A stretch of 64,000 nucleotides of DNA from Gymnopilus junonius (taxonomy: Eukaryota > Basidiomycota > Agaricomycetes > Agaricales > Galerinaceae). Of the stretch, positions 38,815 through 50,545 are shown one piece after another. The stretch is from positions 62,001 to 126,000 of the forward strand of contig JADNYJ010000096.1 in the NCBI GenBank assembly GCA_015501075.1, written 5' to 3'. The position numbers and the translations under genes are program-made. Positions within the stretch are counted from its first letter, which is position 1, and each line of letters starts with the position of its first letter. The notes under the pieces were generated by a model, which saw only the letters and a program-made list of their open reading frames with translations, was not told where the DNA came from and ran no database searches.

Positions 38815-39167
38815 GATATAAACAATTAGGTACTGCTGCATCATCACCTTTAGGGTACACATTGTTAATCATAAAGGCAGATATTTAAAATCCTCACACA
38901 ACATTGAACAAAGCCTGTGGGGCAAAAAATGATCAAATCATACCGTAAGCTTCAAACAAAAGGTAATAATCAAACTGCCACCACTCCCAGACTCTATTCA
39001 GTAATTTGATAACTAAGCAACACACCAATATAGTTCGACTTGCAAACACCCAAATGGACTGCTAAACTGCATGGATGCCTCAGCACTCAGCTAGCGCTCA
39101 ATTCCAAGCTCTACCAAAATGCCGTCTCAAATGCAAAAAAATGTAATGCTCTTAAGACGGCACTACT

Positions 39168-39259
39168 TCGGGTACGGGGGATCAAACCCCGAGCTGCCGT
39201 GCACTTTTATGGATTTACCTTATGAGAGGCGACAATGTTAGCCATTACACCATACCTGA
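39168..39259 (-). tRNA. Degenerate tRNA-Glu copy
   Basis: This is closely related to the tRNA at 38730-38814, with a near-identical D-arm (GTGTAATGGCTAACATT) and T-arm (CTCGGGGTTTGATC). The acceptor stem has a mismatch (TCAGGTA against TACCCGA). The anticodon stem GTCGC has no clean partner, and the would-be intron is longer and different. The loop reads CTCTCA, which would give anticodon CTC (Glu) if functional. Probably a tRNA pseudogene. Confidence 0.6.
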
Positions 39260-40189
39260 TATGAAGCTGTATAAATACTGCAGCCCCTTCACCCTGATGT
39301 ATTATAGGATTATCCTCAGTGCAGATGATGTGCAGGATATGTTCAGAGAATTAGGTTTCATGGTTTCATTACCCAAAGAAAAAACAAGGGAACACCGGAA
39401 AAGGTCAATACATGACAAGGAAGTTTAGAAGTTGAATAGAAGACAATCCATCAAGTCGCTTGACCATGATTGACCTTCAATGACTCACACAAAACTCAGA
39501 AAAATACTGTGTTCAACATTAAGATAGACATTGATGCATGATCCTCAGCTTAAGATTCGACATATACAGCTAGCGGACAATGTCATGAGTCACATCTCGA
39601 AACAAAGATTGTAAAAGAAGAGAAGAACATGCCTGATTTCATATGACACTCAATGAAAAAGGATGAACAGAGACCAGACTGACATAGCTGAATACATCAC
39701 AGAAAGGAGAGAAGGAAAGAAGAAATAATCCAGATTCGAAAAGGAAGTAAGATTATGAGCATATGCTGATCAGAGGGTATGCGGAACATAGGTGATGGCA
39801 CTGAGTATGATCCACTAGATGTAGCTCAGTGACAAGATATTGATTAAAGCTACGGATGAATCGGAAGGGGATGGGAGAAGAAAAGAGAAAAGATACACCA
39901 GAGGCAGTAGACAACAAAATGGAAATGAAGACAACAAAACAAATAGTACCATTGAGCTCTAGGTCAATGATAAGCAGAGGAAGAAGACGATGTCAAAAAT
40001 TTGGAAAATAGAGATGCATAACAAAATCAGTGTGAGAAATTAAGTCAGAGAGAGGACTGTAAAAAGCACAGTGGAAGAGTGTCATGTATCAGAGACAGCC
40101 AGGCATAATGAGACAGGAAAACATTTACTTTATCTTTATACTCTTCCTCTTCGACAGCCCCAGTTTCCCTCATCATCAGCATATTGCTG

Positions 40190-40660
40190 TATCAACAGAA
40201 CACCTTTCATCCTTCTCCCCTCATCCATATCTACAAACAGATTGTGTGATTGGTGAAAGAGGCGGTAACAGAAGGGGAGGTGTCAGAGCGATGCGTATGA
40301 GAGTGTCAAGGCAGAAAAAAGGCAGAAAACTGCGGAGCGCTGATTGTCAAAGAGAATGGCCAGATCGATCTGTATCAGTGCCTCATCAGCGCTAGTGATT
40401 TTTGACATCCAAACCGGATGATGTACCTCTCAGTTCCGAGTCGCAGGTGTCCAGTGAAGGCAGGAGTTTGTAGCATGGGATCATCAGAAAAAGTGAGCCC
40501 CAAAGTCAAGAGTAAGCGTGCAAGCCATACGTAGTAGATAGAAGTCTGGTGGTTGAGGTCACAGTGAAGGTTCAAACCATCGTCGACATCAGAGGCTCTC
40601 ACGCACGTCGGCTGATTGGTCCGCCTGCCTGAGAGCCCATCCTCGAATGTGTTCTCCTCG
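40190..40660. repeat. Diverged duplication, copy 2
   Basis: This is the partner of 38003-38520. Shared blocks include CTCATCCATATCTACAA, ATCAGTGCCTCATCAGCG and TTGGTCCGCCTGCCTGAGAG with CGAATGTGTTC after it. Unlike copy 1 it lies to the right of a tRNA-Glu-like sequence rather than to the left, so the two do not form a simple tandem unit. Confidence 0.5.
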
Positions 40661-43600
40661 CTGCAATGCAAAGACGAATACAAAAGATAATCAAAGGAAT
40701 AAGGTGGACACAAACGAGCCTCCTCTGCCGGTATCCATCCCATCACTATTCCCATCAGTGGCTCTTCTTATTCTGTAGGATCCAAGATAAAGTGACCTCA
40801 GTTTTCCATACGCTTCTGTCTGCCAGATTGTACAAATCCTAAACCTGCACAAGGTGAATAAATTCATGCAATGAACCTATCCACCAACATAGGTTGTAAT
40901 AAGTGAATCCCGGGGACAGCAGCGTAAGGATCACGAAGATGGCAAGACTGGTGAGAACCAGAACGGTAAAGCATTACCCATAGAATTTCGATGTGCAAAT
41001 AAGAAAGACGGACGAGGAACATGAAAGCAAATAAACAAACTCACGTTATGCTCTTCGTTCCTTCACGTTCTTGAGTTGCAATGTACGGGCATAGATGAAG
41101 AACCAGAAAATGAGAAAGTTAGCAATGAACAGACAACTCAAAATACGCTGAGGGGAGGGGAAGGAAAGAATCTAAATGTTGAAGGCACTACATCGCCCAT
41201 TTTAATGCAAATGGAATCAGAGGATCTGGATGATAGACCCTCCAAAGCAACATAGCATGAACTAAATCAAGAGGAGCATACATACAAAATTTCCGAGGTG
41301 AATTTGGAGCCCACATGCGTAACGTGCTTCTCCTGGTCTATAATTGATGGTGAATCATTGGAAATGCACTGCACTTGATCCAAAGGTTCCATCTAGCATT
41401 AAAGCAAGCCTGTCAGAGTGGAAATTAAGGTAGTAACTTCGCCAATTTGGATCAGAACCAGTGGTACTGGTTAACCATCCATTCCAGAAGAAAGGAAGAC
41501 TTGTTACTTTGTTAGATCCTCTTGAAGTTATGAAAATGTTCTGGCTTGATGGTGCAGTGTATGAGACCATGGATCCTGGAATGTCTTGGTCATTCTTGGT
41601 AAGAGATCGTGTGTACATATCCTCGGCTTTGGATGGTCGTCGACATTAGTTGGCAAGTGTATATAGCACAGTGAGAGAGTCGTCATAATGGAAACGTATC
41701 ATTGCTGAAGAAGACCTGAAAGAAATTCTTATTGCAAGCGCGAGCATAACCTGATGGAGAGCGCGGCGCAAGGTCCTATCTTAGTATCTAGAAGTTAAAC
41801 CAGGACCAAAAAATCGTCCCAAAGCATTGGACATATCTAAAGCCTCAACACGCGCGGCAGAGCAAGAGGTTCTCAAGGAATACTAATATAGGATTATAGG
41901 ACGACGTGGTGAACAAAAATGAAAGTTCGGTATGGAACAAAATGTAAACGAAAACCTAATCGCCAAACGAGCCTTCCAACTCCAAGCCATCCATCTTTGA
42001 GTACTCTTCACTACATAGAGTCGGAATATAGAATTCTACCAAAAAGAAAGGAAGATTTTCGATTGGACGAACCCAAAGTGGAACCAAACCCAAGCGCCAG
42101 GACACCATTCTACATCCATCCATCACACAGCTCTCTAACCCCTCCTACTAAGGTACGACTCTTTCTCTCTTCCGCATGATCCAGCCCCATCCGCAACCGT
42201 ATATGCAAGAGCAACCGCCAGCTAAATCTTTTTTTTCTTTCTCCATACCCTTCAATCTGATGCAGGTCAGAATCGGACACATTTATACCTGCGCTAGCAA
42301 AACAAATCCAAATAATGAATCCATCCACCAAGGCAAGAATAGGAGCCCCACCAGAAGTAGGGTAAGAATCATCGAGAAATAAGACGGACAAAAAAAAGAG
42401 ACACGGATCTGGATATACAGATCAAAGGGTTGATATTATCAAGGTGAGCTTATATAGCGCCAGGAAAGAAAAGGAAAAAAAGGAGAGAGGGGAAGATGAG
42501 ACTCCAATCCCACCCCTCCGAGATGGGGAATCAATAGGCATCGTCAAAGCCTCCAGACCAAAAAACGAAAACGAAAAGCAGCGCAGCACCTGAAATCGTC
42601 CTTTCAGAACGCCGACATTAAAAACCCTTCAGACATACAACACAGAAACTCTGTAAGCGTAAAGCTTTATAAAGGGGTGAGTAGGAAAGGAGGTTAAACG
42701 GAGCATGTTCTGCTCAGAATATGTCGATCCCAGGAATAGAAACATAAAGAAAGAAAGAAAAATCCGTTCAGCTGGATGGTACAACCCAGATCCCGGCCTT
42801 CCATTGTCGTATATCCGTATCTGCTTCCCTTGAAACATTGCTTGAAAGTGTAAGATCGAAGCCGCAAAACCAAAAGAAGTTCTTTAGCCCATTCCCATCT
42901 CAAACCCCGAGCATCTGCTCGTCATTCCCATTCTCTATCAATCCTCCCCCTTTAATTCCTTCTGTGAAAGACCGTTCCACTATACACTTCACTCAAACTA
43001 CATTCTATGCAATACTACCAGCGCCAGTGGGATAGATGAAACAAAGAATTCATCTGCCAAAGTTGCTAGAGAAGAAGGTGCAGAAATTGAAGCGTATGTA
43101 GCAGCCATCGAGGAAAGCGGGAAGATGATGGTCCTGATCCTAACCAAAGCTGGTTGTGGTTCGAAAAAGACAGATGTCAAGGCAGGAAAAAACAGTACTG
43201 TTGACGGAGCCTAGTAGCGGTTATGCTAGTGAAAGTATAAAGGCATGAAGAAAAATGACGATGTCATGAACTCAACATAGTATGTCCCGCTCTTTTGACA
43301 CCAGAGGAGGGGACGATAAAGGGATAGAGATAAAATAAAAAAATTCTGCTTCCCCTTCACCAGCTCGAACCCAATTTTCAATGCTAAAACCAACCGCAAC
43401 GAGGAAGTCACAAAGTATATGCACCGTTGAGTGCAGTACTGGAAGTCGAGAAGACGGATAGAAGTGCAGGCGATGCCGGCCGACGCGAAACGCAGGCTCA
43501 GTCAGTCAGTCAGAGAGCGCCTTTCAATGTCGACAGCAACGCCCGGGCTCGCCTTATCCTACAGGAGTTGTAAGCAATCTATATCGGAAAATTCGAGGAA

Positions 43601-43758
43601 ATTATACACTTATCATTACTCACCTTCAAAGGCCTAAAGGCCAGCCCAGCATAGCAGAGTAAGGTCCCAGCCTATCGATAGGAGATATAAGAAAAAAAAG
43701 TAAGGCCGGACACGCTCAACGGTAACACCACGCGCACCCTGCCGCTTCCACGGGTCTA

Positions 43759-43787
43759 GCCGGTCAACTGTAGAGTTGACGTCATCA
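43759..43787. repeat. 29-bp dispersed motif, copy 1
   Basis: This is GCCGGTCAACTG followed by TAGAGTTGACGTCATCA. It is identical to 52568-52596 except for one central base. The core is a near-palindrome (GTCAACTGTAGAGTTGAC) ending in a CRE-like TGACGTCA. Confidence 0.75.
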
Positions 43788-45431
43788 TTTCTCACATACT
43801 TAACTCATCCAGCAGGCGCTGAGGCCGAGAGGCACTGCTGTTGGCATCTGACCATCGCTGCTTGAGTACATTATCTCCCAAAATACCTAACGACAACTTC
43901 TTTAAATATCTCTTTCCTCGTCGGAAAGCTGACTCACCTGACTTTTAACTTCGGGAATCTTCCTCAAACATCGCTATCTCTGAATCATAACCTCTGAACG
44001 TTGGAACCCTAGTGGCCCCGAAACTTTTATACAATGTCTGACCCTCCTCCTGCCTGAGCAACTACGAGCATCCAAAAATTTCCTGTCTTGTACTCATTCT
44101 CCAGATGTATCGACTCTTTCTGAAGTAGTTCCATCCTCTATCCGAGAAAAGAAGAAAGCAGAACACAGAAAACAGGAAGCAGAAAACGGAAAGATGAAGG
44201 ACGACTTCCAAGACGCCTAAGACTGGTTGTTGTGACATTATTGAAAATGCAAATCGAAGTGAATTTGGTATCTTGGATGATCATGATGATTACCAGACGA
44301 ATCATAGACCCGAGAAATGAAAATGAGAGGAGTAATACAGTTCAGAACGCATATTGAACGCGACACGTTCGACTACAGACAGGTCGACCGAAACTTGACA
44401 ACAAAAAATAAAAGAAAGGAAAAAATAAGTTCTCAGGTCCTCCATCCAGGACCATGCGCGACTCGCACCCGTATCCATCTAAACACTGCGTATACTCACA
44501 GTCCCGAAACCAGCATAAAGGGAGACCATCCATTCCATCTTGATGCTCAGAGTCAGATATCTGCTCGGCATCCTCTATCTCTACCGATCACCCAACTCCA
44601 AGATCTGTCTGTGAGACACCATCCTCCTCCATACACTTCAATCCCGCATAGAAAAAGAAAAGCTTAAACCTGCACCAGCTGGGCGGATTAAGACAACGCG
44701 TCCATGGGCCGACATGGGCTGAACCCAAGGAGGGATAGCAGCGTAAAGGGAGTCGTCAAGGATGGCAGAAGGACGAAGTTGTGACCGAATCAAGGCGCAT
44801 TACAATTTGGAGAGAATACCTTTCAAGTGAGGGAATTATGGAAGCGTCTAGAGAAGAAGATCCTAGCAGTGGACAATGGAGACATCAGCAAGGAGCACGG
44901 AACAGGAAGGAAGGATGTAGATGCAAAATGAATCGATAATACGCAGATTAGCGCACCATCTGCAAATGGCGAAGAATAGTGGTGATGGTAGGAATAAGGC
45001 AATTGAATGAAAAGAAGAGGAAGGTCCACGCATACAACAAGCAAAGGAATAACTCACCGTAACTATCGACCACTTCGACCACTTCAGCCTCCCTCTTCAT
45101 ACCCAAGATAAATGCCAAAGCTGTACGCGGAGCCTTTCTCATTTCTCGTTTCCCGAATGTTCAGAAGAGCACCAAAGGTCCGAACCTCAAAGATCGGGGG
45201 TGGCATCGACGAATCTTCGAGAGGCGAGTCGAAATGTAAGCGTGCTCGAAAACAGGAGCATGCGGGACGGATAGAAAAGTAACGGGAGTCGCCAACGTAT
45301 ACGAAAGCACTGGGTTGGCCTCATCCTCCGAGATGACTCTAGAAGATCAATATGATTATCAGGTCTGATTTCAATCTGAGCCAGGGATACGGGAGATTGG
45401 CTACATACTCACAGGTAACACATGCTCGGGT

Positions 45432-46135
45432 GGTGTAGTCAGTGTTGTAAACTAAGGCCTTATTAACCCCTGAAATTTTCATTAAGCCTTAAACCTTAAG
45501 TACTGGTCTTATTTAAGATTTGTATCTAAGGCCTTATTAAGGCTTACATAAGGGTTGGTAAGCGTTCACATGCACGGTTCATATTATCATTGATGATGCC
45601 AAATTCCGCTCTCTACCTTACCGCCCAGTCCTGCTGAAGCATGCTTCCTGGCTGTGCATAACGATAATGCTGATGGTACAGCAGGACAGGGCAAACTAGT
45701 ACCTATAGACCCTAGTATTCATCGGGGTTGACAGCCATGAGGCATGAGCACACCTTCAATTACCCAAGATTCAGATGACAGCTTCAGTTTCTCTGGATCG
45801 TCATTGGTGAGGTCGATGGCTAATCCCTCAGGTCGCTGGGCTTCAACACATCCAATGCAGTGAGCTTGTAGATGGGAGCCATTTTGCTTGGTCCCAGCAA
45901 TGAAGTATTGCCAGATGGGATGCCTTTTCCCCATAGTAGTGAGAGTTGAATAAAATTTTGATTTATCGCACCCAAGATCAGCTTTGATCACTGGCGCACT
46001 GCTCCATCACATACTTTCTAAGGCTTAACTAAGGGTTAGAATGACCTCGGCGTGATACTAAGCCTTAGTCTTAACATCGATTTAAGTCTTAAACCTTATT
46101 AAGGGCTAACCCTTAGTTACAACACTGGGTGTAGT
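45432..46135. mobile_element. hAT-family deletion derivative with 8-bp TSD
   Basis: The element proper is 45440-46127 (688 bp). Its ends are inverted repeats starting CAGTGTTGTAA, and the right end finishes TTACAACACTG. It is flanked on both sides by the perfect 8-bp duplication GGTGTAGT (45432-45439 and 46128-46135), the hAT hallmark. Subterminal regions are packed with CTTAAG, TTAAGGC and AAGGGTTA-like motifs, as expected for transposase binding. Inside is only a short frame with the first half of a BED zinc finger, so the catalytic domain is deleted. The intact TSD and readable ends suggest a fairly recent insertion. Confidence 0.9.
45719..45991 (-). CDS. BED-finger fragment of a hAT transposase
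   Basis: Ninety residues inside the hAT derivative. The motif HPIWQYFIAGTKQNGSHLQA followed by HCIGCVEAQRP matches the start of a BED zinc finger (aromatic Trp/Phe pair, then C-X2-C) as seen at the N-terminus of agaricomycete hAT transposases. The His pair that would complete the finger and the RNase H-like catalytic domain are absent. It is either a relic or a DNA-binding stub. I cannot tell whether it is transcribed. Confidence 0.55.
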   Translation of the reverse strand: MIKADLGCDKSKFYSTLTTMGKRHPIWQYFIAGTKQNGSHLQAHCIGCVEAQRPEGLAIDLTNDDPEKLKLSSESWVIEGVLMPHGCQPR

Positions 46136-49100
46136 GACATACGTTCTCAGATCGTGAAAGGAAGCATTAGAAGAGACGTGAATGTTGAGCAATCGAGGGA
46201 GCGCAATACTGGTCGTGGTGGATGGTCAGTGGTGGTTGGGAGTAAAGCAGTGAAGGTCCAGTGTAGATTATGATAGAGGGTGCTGAGGGCGCGCAGACGA
46301 TCTGCATGAGGATGGTGCATATGGTGCAGTCGCATCACAACATGAAGAAGGGAATGTACGTACCAGCGAGTCTCACCTCATGTAATTGACCCATTAATTC
46401 GCGATCTTTCTTTGGGTGAACCACACCTCGAGGACGGTGTTATGAGGTATAAGGCATGGTGATAAAAGATCGGGAGGCAATGAATGAGTATATCCATAGC
46501 AAAATATAGCGGAACCAGCCAGGGAGGAGGACGGCTAAGTATGAACGTTGAACTCAGCATGGTTGACATTGCAGATGATCACACGATTTGGCCGATCAGC
46601 CCGTTGGCCATTCATTGACTTCACGTTCGATATCGGGTCTCTTTTTGAGCCCTCTTCGTTATGTTGACCGCCAAAGCTCGCACTGTGACCAGGTGGGTAT
46701 AGAACAGGTAATCAGACAATGATTGCTCATCGACGCGCGAGGGTAAAGTGTGAATAATTTTCGCGTCGGCAATAGTATACAAAAATAAAGACCATCCTGC
46801 TAGCGCTGCACCACATCTTCAACCTAACCTCCTCATAGTTTAACATCCATCCCATAAATTACAATGACTCGAGAAGAAAATATTCCTTGCGCCAATGAAG
46901 AGGGAGTAAGTGAGCAAGAAGGAAGAATAGGCTGAAAGAGCTTATGTATGCAATTGCATCAATCTTTCCATCCGAAAGTGATCCAACTAAAGAGTTCAAA
47001 TTGGAAAGAATGCCTTTCCAACTCCGACAAAGAAAACCATGTTTCGGCCACCAGCCTGAGGTCTATTCAAAATCTAATATCACCCTCCGGAAATCAACCA
47101 TCCCAACAGCGATGCCTATAAAAGAAAGGGTGAAAATTGACTCCGTCCACTTTGAAGTGGAGGCATAGAGAACAAGCACGGGCATAACACAAATTAGAAG
47201 GGATGGGCAATGGCGGGGATAAGATTAGATTTATGAAAGAGCAAGAACCAAAGGAAACACAACGAGGAGGTCTTGAAAAGAAACAGCAGAAAGCATGCGG
47301 ATACCAAAAAGAAAGAAAGTCGCACCCCTCCCATGACCTTCTCCAGTCGGGAGCCTAAAGTAAAAAAATAAAAATAAAAGGAAAAAATATGTCGGTCCAA
47401 TCTCATCTTAACTCTCGAGCACCTGTTCGTTGGTCTCGAACGACCGCCCATGTCTTCTAATGTCTAACCTTCCAACCCGGTAATTCTTCTCCATCCGCTC
47501 TTCCCCACGTTAGTGAAGGAAACCTCGGGCAGGTGGGTACATTCAGACCATCGCGTATAATGCACGAGGACAAAAGCATCAAAACAGGCAAAGAAAACAG
47601 AAGAACGATGAGGTGAGTCCAGCTAATGCAGGCTATGATCCCTGGAATCATAGATGATGGAAGAGGAAGCCATCGCCAATGCAGTTGGAAACGACACCAT
47701 TGACCGTTGAAGGAGCCTGGTAACAGTCGGGTCAGTACGTTCCATAGGTTGCGTAGGCAGAGAATGAGAAGGATTAAAATACAACATGAAAGAGTGGCGC
47801 AAAGAGAGTGGTGTAGCATGAGCTCGACATGGGCACCACAGGCGAATCGAGGCGTAAGAGGCACGCGTACGAGAGAAAAGGGAACTCACTCTCCAGCTCC
47901 CTTCCCTGTCGCCAATACCGTGACATCGCAATCATAACGCCATACATCCAGATTTGTTGAATGCCATTCCGAAGTCGAAGGTGGTGCTTGAAGCTGCGAG
48001 CAGAAGAACAGGTAGATCTGGACGCAGACAACATTGTTCGTACCAACGCTGGCCAGGCGTCATCGATGCATCCTGCAACAAGAGGGTAATCGATCTGTAT
48101 CGGGTCTAACCGGAACTTTTCAGGCACCTATAGATATCTGGATTCAATGATCTGTGAGCAAGAGTAATATCGCATCAACTCATCGACAGAGAGATCATAG
48201 ATAGCGACAGCGTGTGGTGGTGGAGGCGGCGGCGGAAGGCGCAGGAGGCGGTTGAGATCAACGTTGAAATGGTTCTCACGCCTTTCAGACAGTCGGTCCG
48301 CTTACCACAATCGGGCTTGTCATCCTCCGTCCCCCATTCGTTGACATCTCTGAGCTCTCTGGTCAAAGCTTCAACATTTCAATGCTCCGTTTCGCTCTAG
48401 TTATTGACTTTCTTAGAAGTATGGAAGACTGCGTGCCGACCCTTAGAAAGCGTCCGCGTCGATTTCGGTTCGGACCTATATTTGAAACACATTACGACTC
48501 TCTACATGACCCCGGATGTATTTCGCAGGTTTTGGAGAACGGTTTTGACGTGGATATTGGATATCTCCACGACGGTGCCGCTATTGACTCGGATATTCAC
48601 AAGTCGATTCAGGAATCCCTAGATTACTACCACAGTTTACAAAATTGACCAGCAATGCCTCAGTCCTGTGAAGCTTAATCTGGTTTGCTATTGATTCATT
48701 GGTTTAAATCAGAGCACATTTATACCCCCATTACCAATATCTCCATTGGAAAGGATCTCGAAATTCTCACCAGCACCACCTACGTCGGACCCGACGTTTC
48801 CAAAACCTTAATTGTCAACGACGATGCCGCCTGTGTTATGGAATTTGGATTCGGTGCTGCTGATGGTGTACCCGGCGAGTAAGGTGATGAGGAAGAAAAA
48901 GGTCTTCATTGTTTTACGATAAAGGAGTTAGTATATTCAAGGATTGCTCATGTGTTAGGATCAGAGAAACTGCGAGTTGAAGTGTGGCCCCAATTTGAAG
49001 GTAACAGTCCCTTTTTATGCATTTGAGAAAATACAGTGAGAAGGGTGAAAATGATCTTACCCCATTTTAGAGCGAATTCTAGAGACTATTTCGCAATCAG

Positions 49101-49621
49101 GTTCGCGCTAACAGGGTCCTTCTATGGCACTCCATGTAGTTCTGGTTGGTAAAAGGTTTCTTCATTCAAGACGAGAATCACCAATGGACTGCCCAGTTTT
49201 ATTTGTTACAGCAAAACACCAGACCGTTCAATTGAAATTTCGGCACCAAGGAAAAAGGAGCTATAGCGGATGAGTGCGTTATGGAGATTCAACATGTTTC
49301 TATAAGTTTAATAAAGGGGCACTGAATATCAATCCGCTATGAAGTGTTGGCGGATTATTTACCATTCCCTCCGGAATCAAAACCTCTTACCGACCATTTC
49401 ATAGCGCCTTTTTACCGAGTTAGACCCGGAAGGAACGCAGTGTGCACCGAGACATCGACTTCAAATGTAAACTCAACAGACGCGAGTCCGAAGGCCAAAA
49501 TCCGCCGCTTACGATTGTACCTTCTTTTCCTGAGGTCGTTCCCAGATAATTACTTGGCCTTCCCTGGCCCACTGATCACGAGAAGGCCCCGACTCATGTA
49601 TTGTTTCGTTGCAGCAAGGGC
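46136..49621. other. Gene-poor region with coding-like fragments
   Basis: No gene can be named. The minus strand 47,457-48,127 has overlapping open frames, none with a family motif. The plus strand around 48,690-48,880 has a protein-like frame (ISIGKDLEILTSTTYVGPDV, then SKTLIVNDDAACVMEFGF, ending VPGE) in a stretch of broken frames, possibly the end of a decayed gene. The frame at 49,344-49,694 runs into the CACTA-like MITE and is not credible. Confidence 0.3.
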
Positions 49622-49840
49622 TGACACTGCTGGCACCAACCTCTGTTTCTTTGGGAAACAGCATGAAAGAAACACGTCACCTGATTTCTTTTAGGTGTTT
49701 CTCCAGAAACCAGCGTTCGGCCTTGCCTAATTTGGTATGGCCGACTGGTGTTTCTCAAGGAAACAGTGGAAAAAAAGTCATATGACGTGTTTCCTAGGTA
49801 CTGTTTCCTCAAGAAACACTACTCAGTGCCAGCAGTGTGA
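49622..49840. mobile_element. CACTA-like MITE with TGA target duplication
   Basis: The element 49625-49837 (213 bp) is bounded by perfect 12-bp inverted repeats, CACTGCTGGCAC and GTGCCAGCAGTG. The trinucleotide TGA flanks both ends. A CACT start and a 3-bp duplication are the signature of the CACTA/EnSpm superfamily. The interior holds at least five GTTTC/GAAAC units, several arranged as small palindromes such as GTTTCTTTGGGAAAC and GTTTCCTCAAGAAAC, like CACTA subterminal repeats. There is no coding capacity. Confidence 0.85.
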
Positions 49841-50042
49841 GTCTAAAGGGCCAATCATTGAAGCTATAAGTATTCGACCTCATTAGGAGAGTAATCCATC
49901 TCAAAGGAGTTTGGCTCACCACCCCCAATTAACGAATCTTCAAAGCCAGATTGACAATGTCATACGGCCGGCCTTTAAACGTCACCTATCCAGTTTCCGT
50001 GCAAGTTCATAACTAGCCACCTGTCGCCAATGCTCAATGTTT

Positions 50043-50417
50043 TGATTTAGAGCTAGACTTGTACCTGGTCCTACTAATAATTCCCCAAGAAGGCGGCAAA
50101 GCGCTCTGACACCCTCCACCGTACAAAGTCATATTGTACCCTGTAAATGGGGAGCCGGCTGCCATGAGAACATCCCTGTCAACGTGCCTCGTGAGATGGT
50201 AAGACATATAATGGAGAGCCATAACGTCAGCGTTGAAGATGACCATGTGAAGTGCTGCTGGGATGGGTGCGAGGGCTTTCAGCTTGCGGGTATAGGGGGT
50301 ATTGTTGTGCATATTGTTGAATACCACCTGGGGATTGAGGTGTGCCATTGTTTGAGATGTGGGTGGTTGGAGATTCCGGGCACGATCTATGCGTGTTCTG
50401 GTCGTATGGGTTGTTAG
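50043..50417 (+). CDS. C2H2-like zinc-finger protein (partial)
   Basis: The open frame carries two finger-like units of the agaricomycete type, CKWGAGC...MVRHIMESH and CCWDGCEG...VVHIVEYH, followed by a third Cys pair CHCLRCGW. These would bind zinc and perhaps nucleic acid. The frame is open from 50043 without a good Met before 50184, so an upstream exon is likely; starting at 50184 would lose the first finger. The region after CGWLE lacks the expected further His. I cannot decide between a short gene and a fragment. Confidence 0.5.
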
Positions 50418-50545
50418 TAGTAAGCGCTAGTAAGCGTTGGCAGGGATGAGCTGCAAGACTGAACACCGCGGTCATCTCGGCACTAGTGAAAACTTGATAA
50501 TTATTATTGAGTCAGGAGGTCTAATGCTTATAGGTAGATATCTAC

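Larger units (their letters stand above)
39260..45431. other. Gene-poor region
   Basis: No protein family could be recognised on either strand; frames are short and unspliced. It contains the second copy of the diverged duplication (40190-40660), a (TCAG)4 run near 43499, and a 29-bp imperfect palindrome-containing motif at 43759-43787. Many A/G-rich stretches are seen. Intron-rich coding fragments cannot be excluded. Confidence 0.35.

Noticed and set aside
47457..48127. Long minus-strand frames with hydrophobic stretches
   Set aside because: Several frames are open at once and none carries a recognisable membrane-protein pattern or splice structure. I could not support a gene.
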